Shown piece after piece: positions 34,909-44,751 of a stretch of 64,000 nucleotides of DNA. Source of the DNA: Methanosarcina sp. MSH10X1 (GTDB lineage: Archaea; Halobacteriota; Methanosarcinia; Methanosarcinales; Methanosarcinaceae); assembly GCF_004099695.1 (NCBI RefSeq), contig NZ_SCHL01000008.1, forward strand, positions 62,001 through 126,000, read 5' to 3'. Under the pieces are notes generated by a model. It had not been told where the DNA came from and did not search any database. It worked only from the letters and a program-made list of their open reading frames with translations. Position 1 is the stretch's first letter. Each line of letters begins with the position of its first letter. Made by a program: the position numbers and the translations under genes.

Positions 34909-34920
34909 TTTTCTCCCTCC

Positions 34921-36519
34921 TTACTCCATTTCTCCGGCTTTCCAGGGCGGGCGTATGAATCTCCAAGTTGGGCTGTGCAGAGCCATGTCAATATCCCTTG
35001 CGAAATTCAGGACCCCGGAAAACCCAGTATACCTTCCGCTGTAGTCGTAAGAATGGATCTGCCTTGAAGGGATTCCAAGCTTCTGGGCCCAGTACTTATC
35101 CTTGATTCCGGAGCAGAAGATGTCAGGTTTAAGGGCTTTTACTAGGACTTCTGTCTCGTGATGGTTAAGGTCATCAATAACAATGGTCCCATCTTTCATC
35201 TCAGGGAAAAGCCCTTCATAGTCCATGAGCCCGATTTTCTTTTTCAGCTCCTCAATCCGTTCCGGGCTAACTGCGGGTTTGATATTCTCATCTCTGTCAT
35301 AGTGTACATCCTCCAGAATCGAGCCAAGCGCGTTCTCCTTAATCTGGGGTATAATCTGCCTGCCTTCATAGTCGTCCCTGTGGGCGAACTGGTAGCCTGC
35401 AACAACAACTTTCATGCCAAGTTCTTCGAAGAGGTTAGCATAATGATGACTTCTGGAGCCTCCAGAATAAATAAAGGCGGTTTTTCCCTGGAGCTTTTTC
35501 CTGTATCTTTCGATTTCAGCTCCGTATTTCGCTTTTTCTTCGGCAATAGTTTCCTCGGTTTTTCTGGTAATCTCAGGATCATCAAAGAACTCTGCCATTT
35601 TTCGGAGGGATTTTGCAGTAGCTTTTGTACCTATGTAGTTGACCTTTAACCAGGGAATCCCGTATTTTTCTTCCATCATGCGGTTTGTGTAATTGATGGA
35701 TCGATGGCAGAGCAGGATGCTGAGTTTTGCTTTATGTGCCTGTGCAAGCTTATGGAAAGATCCATCGCCTGTGAAGGTCGATACAATCCTGTATCCTATT
35801 TTTTCAAGGATAGGCTTTACTTCCCAGAAATCTCCTCCTATGTTATATTCTCCGAATACGTTAATGTCAAAGGGTGTTGGGTTTTCAAGCTCCTCGGTTC
35901 CGATCAGATTTTCCATCAGGGCGTTGCTTGCAATGTGGTGGCCTGCCGACTGGCTGACTCCCCTGTACCCTTCACAGCGGGAGGGGATTACCTTGATCCC
36001 GTACTCTTTTTCAGCCTGCCTGGCAACGGCTTCGATATCGTCTCCGATAAGCCCTACCGGGCAGGTTGCAGAGATACTGATTGCTTCGGGCTTGAAGATC
36101 TTTACAACCTCGTCAATAGCTTTCTTTAGTTTTTTCTCGCCACCAAAAACAATGTCAGTTTCCCTCATGTCCGTGCATACGCAGTAGTTACTGAAGTTAT
36201 CCTCCCCTTCCTCAGCTTTTGCAAGGTTTCGTCTGGTTCCCCAGGTAAAGTATGCACAGCCAATGGGACCGTGGACCAGATGTACCATGTCCTTGATCGG
36301 CCCAAAAACCACACCTTTTGAGCCTGCAAAAGCACATCCGCGGTTTGTAATGATGCCAGGGATTACCTTGTCGTCGGCTTCGATATGCTGTTCGGCGGAA
36401 CAGTCCCTGACAACGATGTGCTTTCTCCTGTTCCTTGCAGCTTTTTCCGGGAGCACCTTCAGCGTGTCGTCAACAAGCTTCTGTCTATCTTCAATTCCCT
36501 GGTCGATTTCAGCTCCCAT
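34921..36519 (-). CDS. nifD: Nitrogenase MoFe protein alpha chain
   Basis: A 532-residue alpha subunit. P-cluster ligands lie in NRGCAFAG, GPIGCAYFTW and SATCPVGLIGDD; the FeMo-cofactor Cys is in LLCHRSINYTNRM and the cofactor His in RQIHSYDYSGRY. An extra segment around residues 380-425 (VHYDRDENIKPAVSPE) is typical of methanogen NifD. Its ATG overlaps the nifI2 stop (TAATG), so translation is coupled to the PII pair. Confidence 0.97.
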   Translation of the reverse strand: MGAEIDQGIEDRQKLVDDTLKVLPEKAARNRRKHIVVRDCSAEQHIEADDKVIPGIITNRGCAFAGSKGVVFGPIKDMVHLVHGPIGCAYFTWGTRRNLAKAEEGEDNFSNYCVCTDMRETDIVFGGEKKLKKAIDEVVKIFKPEAISISATCPVGLIGDDIEAVARQAEKEYGIKVIPSRCEGYRGVSQSAGHHIASNALMENLIGTEELENPTPFDINVFGEYNIGGDFWEVKPILEKIGYRIVSTFTGDGSFHKLAQAHKAKLSILLCHRSINYTNRMMEEKYGIPWLKVNYIGTKATAKSLRKMAEFFDDPEITRKTEETIAEEKAKYGAEIERYRKKLQGKTAFIYSGGSRSHHYANLFEELGMKVVVAGYQFAHRDDYEGRQIIPQIKENALGSILEDVHYDRDENIKPAVSPERIEELKKKIGLMDYEGLFPEMKDGTIVIDDLNHHETEVLVKALKPDIFCSGIKDKYWAQKLGIPSRQIHSYDYSGRYTGFSGVLNFARDIDMALHSPTWRFIRPPWKAGEME

Positions 36520-36899
36520 TACATCAGCTCCTTACTTACGGTCGATTCTCCGCTTTCTCCTGTCCGGATGCGGAGCGCTTCACCAATATCTGACACGAAA
36601 ATCTTCCCGTCTCCGACATTCCCGGTCTGGTTTACCTCGATGATTTTCTGAACTACTTCATCGACACTTTTATCGTCCACTACAACCGTGAACATCCTTT
36701 TCGGAATGAAGCGAATACAGGTTTCGGACTCCTTATCTCCGGGATCAGGTAGGGGAGGATCAAATTCAAAGCAGAGCCCTTTTTGCTTTCCCCGGCCCAT
36801 TACCCTTCTTACGGTGAATGAAGGAAAGCCACATTCCAGAAGGACGTCTTTGGTTTTCTGGACTTTATTCATCCTGATTATCGCAGTAATCTCTTTCAT
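36519..36899 (-). CDS. nifI2: Nitrogenase-associated PII-like protein NifI2
   Basis: A 126-residue PII-family protein between nifI1 and nifD. The core strands [10 protein letters not shown] and [10 protein letters not shown] and the B-loop [12 protein letters not shown] are seen. The T-loop region ([20 protein letters not shown]) is longer and differs from GlnK, as known for NifI2. With NifI1 it inhibits dinitrogenase directly when ammonium is present, relieved by 2-oxoglutarate. Confidence 0.95.
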   Translation of the reverse strand: MKEITAIIRMNKVQKTKDVLLECGFPSFTVRRVMGRGKQKGLCFEFDPPLPDPGDKESETCIRFIPKRMFTVVVDDKSVDEVVQKIIEVNQTGNVGDGKIFVSDIGEALRIRTGESGESTVSKELM

Positions 36900-36924
36900 G
36901 GGATTCTCCTCCGAAAATCCGGGT

Positions 36925-37242
36925 TTAAAGTCCTGCCTTTCCAGTCCTTATGGTATAGGCTTCTTCTACCGGGCTTACGAAGATTCTCCCATCTCCGTAT
37001 TTTCCGGTTCTTGCGGATTCCATTATGGTTTCTACAACCATGTCCTTGTGTTCATCCTCAACCACTATCAGAAGCATGGTTTTCTGAAGTTCGTCATAGT
37101 GGATATCGGCTATATGGATTCCTTTCTGTTTTCCTCTTCCGAAGACTTCCATTTTTGTAAGGGAAATACAGCCCTCTTTTTCCAGGCTCTCGACAACTCT
37201 GGTTTCCATGCCAGGCCTGATAATTGCACGTATCATCTGCAT
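36925..37242 (-). CDS. nifI1: Nitrogenase-associated PII-like protein NifI1
   Basis: A 105-residue PII-family protein. [12 protein letters not shown] opens the fold, [15 protein letters not shown] is a short T-loop without the GlnK Tyr, and [20 protein letters not shown] is the B/C-loop. GAGAGG lies six bases before the ATG at 37242. It forms the NifI1-NifI2 complex that switches nitrogenase off after ammonium addition. It follows nifH by 43 bases. Confidence 0.95.
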   Translation of the reverse strand: MQMIRAIIRPGMETRVVESLEKEGCISLTKMEVFGRGKQKGIHIADIHYDELQKTMLLIVVEDEHKDMVVETIMESARTGKYGDGRIFVSPVEEAYTIRTGKAGL

Positions 37243-37285
37243 CGTTTTCCTCTCCTCTGTATTTCAGCAATTATAGCTCCACAAT

Positions 37286-38110
<825 letters not shown>

Positions 38111-38146
38111 TTAACCTTTCTTTTTATTTGCTTTCCATCAGCCATG

Positions 38147-38190
38147 GGAAGCCGGTAACCGTTGTACTATTTGATATTATTTATAACTTT
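38147..38190 (-). promoter_or_regulatory. nif promoter and candidate NrpR operator
   Basis: On the minus strand, AAAGTTATAAATAATATC (38173-38190) supplies the TATA box. About 25 bases downstream is CGGTTACCGGCTTCC (38147-38161), which contains the palindrome CGGTAACCG (38153-38161) and ACCGGCTTCC. The latter resembles the ACC/GGT-type NrpR operator I recall for Methanosarcina nif. Repressor binding there would cover the transcription start. Confidence 0.5.
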
Positions 38191-38309
38191 CTATTCATTG
38201 AAAAAAATCTCTTATTATTAATTGCATTTATTTGTGAGCATCAGGAAAGGATTAATAAATAGTTCCCAGTAAATTGAGACTCAAAAAATGAATAACAGGA
38301 AGACCCATT

Positions 38310-39500
38310 ATGACACCCGAAGCCTCTTATGATGTAATTGTGGTAGGCGCAGGTCCTGCAGGCTCTACATCCGCTCTCTATGCTGCAAAAAGCGGCGCTT
38401 CGGTGCTTTTCCTTGACAAAAAAAGAGAGATAGGCAGCCCTATTCAGTGTGCCGGCTTTCTTCCCGATGCTTCGGAAGTCCAGGCTTTGCTCCGTGATTC
38501 CACGCTGCCGGATACGCTGAGGAACTATCCCGATTCCTGCGTACTGCAGCGGATTAATACTCAGCGCATTATCCCTCCCAACTGCAGTATAAAAGAGTTC
38601 GCTGTCAGGGGCGCAGTGCTTGACAGGCGCAGGTATGACCAGTTCCTTGCCGAGGAGGCAGCAAGAGCAGGGGCTGAGCTGATGGTCAAAACCCGCGTAA
38701 CGAAAATTGAGGACACGACGGTTGAAATCTCAGGAATCTTCGGGAAACACAGAATTAAAGCAAAGGCTATCATAGGAGCCGACGGTCCCAATTCCCTTGT
38801 AGCAAGATCAAAAGGGCTTGTCCTTAAACCCGAATCAAGAGAAACCTCGGTTGCTATAGAATACCAGGTCAGGAACGTGGATATCGACCCCTCTGCTCTG
38901 GAGATGTATTTCGGAAAGGATTTCGTGCCTGGCGGTTACGCCTGGATTTTTCCCGAAGGCAAAGACCGGGCAAATGTGGGAATTGGGATCCGGAGCGGAA
39001 TGGCTGAGAGAGGGATCTCTGCAAAAGAATATCTGCATCGTTTTATGAGGGATCATCCTTTTGCAGGGCCGAAATTAAAAAACGGCATAGTAATGAATGT
39101 GATTGCAGGCATTATCCCTGTAAACGGCGCTCCGAAAAGGACCGCAACCTGCGACTCTCTGATTGTAGGGGATGCGGCAGGCCAGATTTTCGCAACAAAC
39201 GGCGGTGGAATTCCTCCCGCAATGATTGCCGGAAAGATAGCAGGAGAAACTGCAGCCGAGTTTGCAGCCGGAAAGTGCAGGCTTGATGAGTATGACCGCA
39301 GATGGCGGGCTCAGTTCGGATCCGCACTTGAAACATCGGTACAGGCAAGGCAGCTTATGGATGGGGTTATGAAATCCGATACTCTCATGAATACAGCTTT
39401 CAAACTCATCTCCCCTGAACAGATGAAAGTTATGCAATGCGGGAAACTCCCTGCTCCTGTAAGACTGGGACTGCAGGCACTGAACCGGGGAAAAAAGTGA
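38310..39500 (+). CDS. Geranylgeranyl reductase-family flavoprotein
   Basis: A 396-residue FAD-dependent oxidoreductase. The dinucleotide-binding motif VVGAGPAGSTSALYA is at the N-terminus, followed by IQCAGF, a variant of the Cys motif near the flavin, and IVGDAAGQIFATNGGGIPPA, the second FAD motif. Members reduce the isoprenoid double bonds of archaeal membrane lipids or other prenyl chains. This particular one could also act on a prenylated cofactor. AGGAAG precedes the ATG. It is divergent from nifH. Confidence 0.85.
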   Translation: MTPEASYDVIVVGAGPAGSTSALYAAKSGASVLFLDKKREIGSPIQCAGFLPDASEVQALLRDSTLPDTLRNYPDSCVLQRINTQRIIPPNCSIKEFAVRGAVLDRRRYDQFLAEEAARAGAELMVKTRVTKIEDTTVEISGIFGKHRIKAKAIIGADGPNSLVARSKGLVLKPESRETSVAIEYQVRNVDIDPSALEMYFGKDFVPGGYAWIFPEGKDRANVGIGIRSGMAERGISAKEYLHRFMRDHPFAGPKLKNGIVMNVIAGIIPVNGAPKRTATCDSLIVGDAAGQIFATNGGGIPPAMIAGKIAGETAAEFAAGKCRLDEYDRRWRAQFGSALETSVQARQLMDGVMKSDTLMNTAFKLISPEQMKVMQCGKLPAPVRLGLQALNRGKK

Positions 39501-39631
39501 AATTCGGAAAACCTGGAAAAAAATAATCTGCATGGAAGGGAGAGAAATAATCTTCATGGAAAAAGGAAGACCGGTATTATCCGATAAAAGGCGAGGTAGA
39601 ATAAAAGAGCTTGAGAAATAATCTTCCCTTT

Positions 39632-39997
39632 TTACGTCTCCTTCCTTTCCACAGTTCCTTCTTCTCCCTTCTCTCCGGCTTTTGCTTCGGATGCCTTTAT
39701 CTTTCTTAATTCGGTTTCTGCATCTTCCTTGTTGTATTTCGCTTCCGGGTAGACAGGCCGGATCTCAAGGGCTTTATCAAAGGAAGCAATAGCTTCTTCG
39801 TACCGTTTGAGGACTACGAACTCAAGCCCTCTCAGGTTCCAGACTCCTGCGAAATCAGGTTTCAGCTTCAGAACCTTATCGAAATACTCGATCTTTTTTT
39901 CGGGATCGTTTTCCCTGACCCCAAGCGCATACCATTCCTCTGCGGTTTTGCCTTCTACTTTCTTCTTGAATAAGCTGTCCAGAAATCCCAATGGCAT
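39632..39997 (-). CDS. Small TPR-repeat protein
   Basis: About 121 residues, starting at ATG 39997 (MPLGFLDSLFKKK) behind GGGAAG; an ATG six codons further upstream has no such site. Two to three tetratricopeptide units are visible: AEEWYALGVRENDPEKKIEYFDKVLKL region, then GVWNLRGLEF...EAIASFDKALEI, then a final YPEAKYNKEDAE. TPR proteins mediate protein contacts. The Lys/Glu-rich end (ASEAKAGEKGEEGTVERK) is probably flexible. Convergent with the reductase gene. Confidence 0.8.
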   Translation of the reverse strand: MPLGFLDSLFKKKVEGKTAEEWYALGVRENDPEKKIEYFDKVLKLKPDFAGVWNLRGLEFVVLKRYEEAIASFDKALEIRPVYPEAKYNKEDAETELRKIKASEAKAGEKGEEGTVERKET

Positions 39998-40142
39998 CAC
40001 TTCCCATTCTAACATTGTCTGACAGGTAGAAATAGATATTTATTCTGTTGACCGGGACAGCAAAAACATAGTGTAATCTGGACTGTCAAATCGAAAATAA
40101 ATTCCAATACAGGATAAGGTAATTAAAAATTTAGAGTATTTT

Positions 40143-40232
40143 AAGAAGGAACTATTTAATGAAGAGATGTTTAAAGAAGGATATTCAAGGAAAAACTATT
40201 CAAAGAAGAGATATTCAAAAAAGAAAAAAGTT
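40143..40232. repeat. 15-bp-period degenerate tandem repeat
   Basis: Units AAGAAGGAACTATTT, AATGAAGAGATGTTT, AAAGAAGGATATTCA, AGGAAAAACTATTCA and AAGAAGAGATATTCA follow each other without gaps from 40143 to 40217; a sixth, A-rich unit ends at 40232. On the plus strand the repeat is open in one frame and encodes pentapeptides such as YSKKR, but no start codon or ribosome-binding site supports it. Confidence 0.7.
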
Positions 40233-40238
40233 GAAAGC

Positions 40239-41147
40239 TTACTGTGCAAGCAGCTGTGTTTCATTAAGTAAGCTTCCAAAGTCGGAGGTTATTACTAATT
40301 TGGTAATCTCTCCTGACATAGTCACGTTATAGGTTACACCGCGTTCGGTAGAGTTTGCCTGCAGGGCCTGGATTTTTTCAATTAATTTTGGTTCGGGATT
40401 CAGGTAAATGGATGTCTGCCTGTAATTTCCGTCATCCTGCTTTTTAAATTCCATATAGGCTTGATCGGCCGGGATGTCAGTTAAATTCGTTTTTGTAGCA
40501 ACTTCCTGGTAGAAGCTTCCTTCCGGATTCGCCTGGCTCAGGAGGTTATCATATTCGGTTGTAGCAGTTGCATTTCCTTCCAGCACGTCAATTACTTCTT
40601 TCACGCTCTGGCGGGAGCCAAGAATCACAGGGCTTCCTACCACATTCCATATGTCATGGGTATTATTTGTCCTTGCAAGGAAATTATACTCATCGTACGA
40701 GATTGCTCCCCAGGGCATGAGGATCTTCTGCTCCGGAATCTGGTGAAGTTCGAATTCTTTTCCGTCAGCATAACTTGAGCCGTAGAATCTTGTTACATCT
40801 GCCCCATAAAAAGAATCCATCATTGTTACATTCCCGAAGATTTGTTCAAATGGGGTGCCTGTCGTTTTCTGCAGGTCTACATATCTAGCAATTATTACCC
40901 CTTCGGGGGTCATGTTCAACCCGTCAGCAATGGAATTGAACTTATGGTGAACCTGCTTGCCAGGGATTTGAGAAAAAGAAACCGTAAGATTTCCCTCTCC
41001 GTTCTCTGTAGCGGAAACATCATTATCGCTATCATTATTTGAGTCTCCTGAAAAGAGGATCATAAAGACTGACATAAGCATTGTAAACGCCAAAAAAACA
41101 GCCAGATATTTCTGGTTTTTTGTTGCTGGGTCCTTTCGTTTCATCAA
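40239..41147 (-). CDS. Exported or membrane-anchored hypothetical protein
   Basis: A 302-residue protein I do not recognise. Residues 14-33 (LAVFLAFTMLMSVFMILFSG) form an uncleaved anchor or signal, preceded by basic residues, followed by an acidic Asn/Asp linker. The outer domain is strand-rich with several N-x-T/S sequons (NVT, NNT, NLT, NST), compatible with glycosylation on the cell surface. The start could be either of two adjacent ATGs (41147 or 41144). It lies downstream of pyk in the same direction but with a 195-base gap. Confidence 0.65.
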   Translation of the reverse strand: MMKRKDPATKNQKYLAVFLAFTMLMSVFMILFSGDSNNDSDNDVSATENGEGNLTVSFSQIPGKQVHHKFNSIADGLNMTPEGVIIARYVDLQKTTGTPFEQIFGNVTMMDSFYGADVTRFYGSSYADGKEFELHQIPEQKILMPWGAISYDEYNFLARTNNTHDIWNVVGSPVILGSRQSVKEVIDVLEGNATATTEYDNLLSQANPEGSFYQEVATKTNLTDIPADQAYMEFKKQDDGNYRQTSIYLNPEPKLIEKIQALQANSTERGVTYNVTMSGEITKLVITSDFGSLLNETQLLAQ

Positions 41148-41342
41148 TGAAACCTCATAAAATAAAGTTAATTTTTCTGACAGTAGAGATCATGCACTTG
41201 GTCTCTAAATATATTGTCTAAATATTCTGGTTTGAGATCTATAACATAAGAAGTTTTCTAATGTTTTCTCCCCAACTGGATTCTGTATATTTGACTGAAA
41301 GGGTTTCTGAAGTCTTTTGCCCTGAACAATCTGCCGCCTTTT

Positions 41343-42776
41343 TCACTCAAGGGTGAGAATTTTAAGCATATTCGTGCCTCCGGGTTTTCCTAAAGAGGGA
41401 CCCTGTGTGAATATGACGATATCCCCGCTTTTTACAAAACCCAGTTCTTTGGCTTTTTTCGTAGTTTCCTTTTCCCAGCTCTCTATTGTTTCTTTTACAA
41501 GAACAGGATAAACTCCATAGGATAGAGAGAGAAAGCCGCAGGCTCCGGGTACACGGCTGAACGCAAGAATCCAGGTTTCGGGCTTGAAGCGTGAAATCCT
41601 GCGCGGGGTTGCTCCGCTTCTTGTGGGGGTCAGTACGGCTGCAACCGGCAGTTTTTGCAGGGCTTCATGCACCTGCAGGGTTATTACCTCATCCACTGAC
41701 ATTTCCTTTTCCGTTATACCCTTGATAATCGTGTCAAGTCCCCATTTCGTCCGGGAACGCCAGTTTTCTGTGGTTTTTGCAATTTTTGCCATCATCTCAA
41801 CGGCTTCTACAGGATAATCACCAACCGCCGTTTCTTCTGAAAGCATGACCGCATCCGTGCCGTCAAGGATTGCGTTGGCAACATCTGTCGCCTCTGCGCG
41901 GGTAGGTCTTATATTATCGGTCATTGAAGCCAGCATATGAGTGGCTGTAATTACCGGAATTCCGAGAAGTTTCGCACTCTGGATAAGCTCTTTCTGGACT
42001 GAGGGCACTTCCTGAATAGGGATCTCGACTCCGAGATCTCCTCTGGCAACCATAAGTGCATCGGTTTCTTTTAGAATCTCCTGAATGTTTTCTACAGCCT
42101 CCCTGCGCTCGATTTTAGCAACAATATATACAGACTTTCCTCTGGCTGCAGCGAAATCCCGGACCTTACGAATATCCTCAACATTTTCTATGAAAGAGAT
42201 ACTGAAAGTGTCAACCCCCTCATTCATAGCGAACTCAAGGATTTTAAGGTCCTTTCCGGTTACAGGGTCAACGAAGATCTTTGCCCCGGGCAGGTTCAGC
42301 CCTTTTTGAGAATAAAGCTGTCCCCCCACAAGAACCTCGCAAAATACATCTTTTCCAGAAACCTCCAGGCAGCGGAGCTGGATAAAACCATCACTCAAGT
42401 AAATAAGGCTCCCCGGAGATACACTTTCGGGAAGCTGTTTGTAGCCAACGGGAATGCGTTTCTCATTTCCGAGAATTTCGTCAACCGTAAGGGTCACATA
42501 GTTTCCTTTGTGAAGCATAATCGGTTCTTTTTCCAGCTTTCCTATACGGATCTTCGGGCCAGGCAGGTCGGCAAGAATCGCAATTGTCCTGTCAAGGTCA
42601 GCTGCGACCCTGCGGACTCTACGGATTACCTCGCTATGGCTTTCAAAGCTTCCGTGGGAAAAGTTGATCCTTGCTACATTCATGCCAGCAAGCACAAGTT
42701 CCCTGATTACTTCCTCGGAAGAGGAAGCCGGGCCTATGGTGCAGACGATCTTTGTCTTATGGTCCGGAATCTGCAT
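41343..42776 (-). CDS. pyk: Pyruvate kinase
   Basis: A 477-residue glycolytic enzyme. Key segments: TKIVCTIGPASSS at the start, NFSHGS, the catalytic Lys region VAKIERREAVENI, the metal-binding MVARGDLGVEIP, and TATHMLASM. The C-terminal domain has the usual allosteric-site layout. It converts phosphoenolpyruvate and ADP to pyruvate and ATP. In Methanosarcina it serves glycogen breakdown and pyruvate formation. The aldolase gene lies 75 bases upstream in the same direction, which fits a shared sugar-metabolism transcript. Confidence 0.96.
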   Translation of the reverse strand: MQIPDHKTKIVCTIGPASSSEEVIRELVLAGMNVARINFSHGSFESHSEVIRRVRRVAADLDRTIAILADLPGPKIRIGKLEKEPIMLHKGNYVTLTVDEILGNEKRIPVGYKQLPESVSPGSLIYLSDGFIQLRCLEVSGKDVFCEVLVGGQLYSQKGLNLPGAKIFVDPVTGKDLKILEFAMNEGVDTFSISFIENVEDIRKVRDFAAARGKSVYIVAKIERREAVENIQEILKETDALMVARGDLGVEIPIQEVPSVQKELIQSAKLLGIPVITATHMLASMTDNIRPTRAEATDVANAILDGTDAVMLSEETAVGDYPVEAVEMMAKIAKTTENWRSRTKWGLDTIIKGITEKEMSVDEVITLQVHEALQKLPVAAVLTPTRSGATPRRISRFKPETWILAFSRVPGACGFLSLSYGVYPVLVKETIESWEKETTKKAKELGFVKSGDIVIFTQGPSLGKPGGTNMLKILTLE

Positions 42777-42851
42777 ATTTACACGGCCTTTTATGTTTAA
42801 TCCCTGATCAATGCCGTCTTCCTGCTTCTAATCAGGTATTCTTGGTCTTTT

Positions 42852-43775
42852 TTATTTGCCTTTATATATCTTAAGGGCATCTTCGACGCTTGAGTCTTCA
42901 ACAGTGACTGCGTAGACAGCATTGCACATGCGTACAGCCTCATCCAGAGGTTTCTGGTGAATATTTCTTCCGGTTGCATTTCCCTGCGCTCCGGAAATAT
43001 GGATCTGGTCATAGAGCTTCTTCAGGAAAGCTTCGGCTTCGTCACTCGTACCGCCTGCGCAAACCACTCTGGTACGCCCTGCGGCTTTAATGGCTTCCTT
43101 GAAGATCTCGGCAGACTTTGCCCCTTCCTTTTTCGGATAATTGACCTTTACAAAGTCCGTACCGAGACAGGCTCCGACTCCGGTTGCTCCTGCAATAAGG
43201 TGCGGGTCCTTTTCGTCTTTTACTGCAGTCCCACGCGGGTAAATCCAGAGTACGGATAACATGCCGTGCTGGTGGGCATCGTAAATTATCTGGGCTGCCT
43301 GCACAAGCATTTCGGCTTCAAACTCGCTACCGAGATAGATTGTATATCCTACGCCAAGGATTTTAAGCCCGCTGTTTTCTTTGAATTCAACTACCTGGTC
43401 AACATCGTACCATAGGTTGCTAAAAGGATCAGCCTGTGCGGTATCAACAAGATTTGTCTTGGAGTTTATTTTTACAAGATAGGGTACGTCCCTGTAATCC
43501 ATGCCGTAGCGAGCAATAAGCCCTAGCTGCGTTGCAAAAACTCCGATTTTTGCCCTGGACGCTATCCTGAAAAGGTGTTCCGGGTCAGCATCGTCCTCAG
43601 GCACGCCTTCTCCGTAAAAATCGTCGTTAAGATGCTCTACCTTCTGGTCGCCTGCAAAAAGCATTAGCTTGCCGGTTCCCTTTGTCATTTCCATATAATT
43701 GTTGACGTATGTCTCACGCATTGCTTTCGGGACGTCTAAAGGTACAATAACATCCTCTTTATCAATTGAAACCAT
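42852..43775 (-). CDS. Archaeal class I fructose-bisphosphate aldolase (DeoC/LacD family)
   Basis: A 307-residue Schiff-base aldolase of the archaeal DhnA type. LMLFAGDQKVEHL opens the barrel, TDFVKVNYPKK carries the presumed Schiff-base Lys, and VVCAGGTS and GAQGNATGRNIHQ are the phosphate-binding loops. It interconverts fructose 1,6-bisphosphate with triose phosphates. GAGG is eight bases before the ATG. It directly precedes pyk. Confidence 0.9.
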   Translation of the reverse strand: MVSIDKEDVIVPLDVPKAMRETYVNNYMEMTKGTGKLMLFAGDQKVEHLNDDFYGEGVPEDDADPEHLFRIASRAKIGVFATQLGLIARYGMDYRDVPYLVKINSKTNLVDTAQADPFSNLWYDVDQVVEFKENSGLKILGVGYTIYLGSEFEAEMLVQAAQIIYDAHQHGMLSVLWIYPRGTAVKDEKDPHLIAGATGVGACLGTDFVKVNYPKKEGAKSAEIFKEAIKAAGRTRVVCAGGTSDEAEAFLKKLYDQIHISGAQGNATGRNIHQKPLDEAVRMCNAVYAVTVEDSSVEDALKIYKGK

Positions 43776-44273
43776 ATGTATAAACCTCAGTTTTATTCGA
43801 TGACAATTAGTTGGATGGTAGTAATACTGTGAAACTGTATTTATCTATAATCCTTCTTACTACCTTATCCCCGTTCCGACATTTATAATTTTTCTATTAA
43901 GTCTCAGCAAGTTTGTTCAGGGATCGCATTTGTCAATACTCTCCTGAAATATCTGACTCCCCCTGTATGAATATAAAAACTATTCAATTAAAAACTGGTA
44001 TGTTCCGAAAATTTAAAAATTTAATCAATAGGCTGGCTGGTTAATTTAGAATATCCTGAAGCGAATTCAGGTAAAGTGAACCTAAACTAAGTTCGGGTAA
44101 AATAAAATCTTAAGCGAGTCCATAATTAAAATAAGCTTTGAGCAGGTTGAGATAATAGAAACAGCACTAAAGCAGATTCAAGTAAACTAAGCTCCAAGTC
44201 CCCTTCTCAATGGACAGGAAGTAAAAATGGCAAGAGCATAATTACTTTACACAAATCAAAAAGTAAGATTTTA
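43776..44273. other. Intergenic region between aldolase gene and tRNA cluster
   Basis: No gene supported. Loosely repeated GAATTCAGGTAAA/GTTCGGGTAAA/GATTCAAGTAAA segments at 44060-44195 give it a weak periodic character. Promoter elements of the aldolase gene should lie at the left end. Confidence 0.4.
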
Positions 44274-44346
44274 CGCCGCTTGCAGGGCTCGAACCTACGA
44301 CATTCTGGTTAACAGCCAGACACTCTACCAACTGAGTTAAAGCGGC
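44274..44346 (-). tRNA. tRNA-Asn (GTT), copy 1
   Basis: A 73-base gene: acceptor GCCGCTT pairs with AAGCGGC, D-arm contains AGTTGGTA, anticodon loop CTGTTAA with GTT, T-loop TTCGAGC, discriminator G. No CCA is encoded. Identical to the copy at 44603-44675. Confidence 0.95.
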
Positions 44347-44419
44347 TTTGTGGGGGAAAACATTCCCGGTATCACCTTCGAATCTTCTTATACAAGAGAT
44401 TCTTTGGATATAAAGTTTA

Positions 44420-44494
44420 TGGGCCTGACCGGATTTGAACCGGTGACCGCTCGGTTATGAGCCGAGCGCTCTAACCTGACTGAGCTACAGGCCC
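44420..44494 (-). tRNA. tRNA with CAU anticodon (Met elongator or Ile2)
   Basis: A 75-base gene: acceptor GGGCCTG/CAGGCCC, D-arm AGTCAGGTTA, anticodon stem CTCGG/CCGAG around CTCATAA, T-loop TTCAAAT, discriminator A. The CAU anticodon is shared by elongator tRNA-Met and archaeal tRNA-Ile2 (agmatidine-modified). The GGGCC acceptor and TTCAAAT loop look more like the Ile2 type, but I cannot decide from sequence alone. Confidence 0.9.
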
Positions 44495-44602
44495 TTATTG
44501 ATTTTATAAGGCTATTAGTAGCTTTTTGTTGACTTTAATTATAATGTTTTTGAAAGTGTATTTTTTATTATGGAAAGAATAGTAAAAAATACAAAGATTT
44601 TA

Positions 44603-44675
44603 CGCCGCTTGCAGGGCTCGAACCTACGACATTCTGGTTAACAGCCAGACACTCTACCAACTGAGTTAAAGCGGC
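44603..44675 (-). tRNA. tRNA-Asn (GTT), copy 2
   Basis: Identical in its 73 bases to copy 1, including a few flanking bases on each side (AAGATTTTA on one side, TT on the other), so it is a recent duplication. A TATA-like element lies about 65 bases upstream. Confidence 0.95.
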
Positions 44676-44737
44676 TTACGTTATCGGATGTGCCCGTTTT
44701 GCCCACCCTGTCGCGAACACTCCTAAAGCGATGATAT

Positions 44738-44751
44738 TATTTATATATTTC
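44738..44751 (-). promoter_or_regulatory. TATA box of the tRNA cluster
   Basis: AAATATATAAATAA on the minus strand, about 65-75 bases upstream of the first tRNA. It probably drives all three tRNAs as one precursor. Confidence 0.5.

Noticed and set aside
33448-34921. vnf or anf nitrogenase genes
   Set aside because: Only one nifD/nifK pair is present, no delta subunit gene lies between them, and the modABC genes indicate a molybdenum system.
44274-44675. CRISPR-like or mobile-element repeats suggested by two identical 73-base blocks
   Set aside because: The blocks are complete tRNA-Asn genes.
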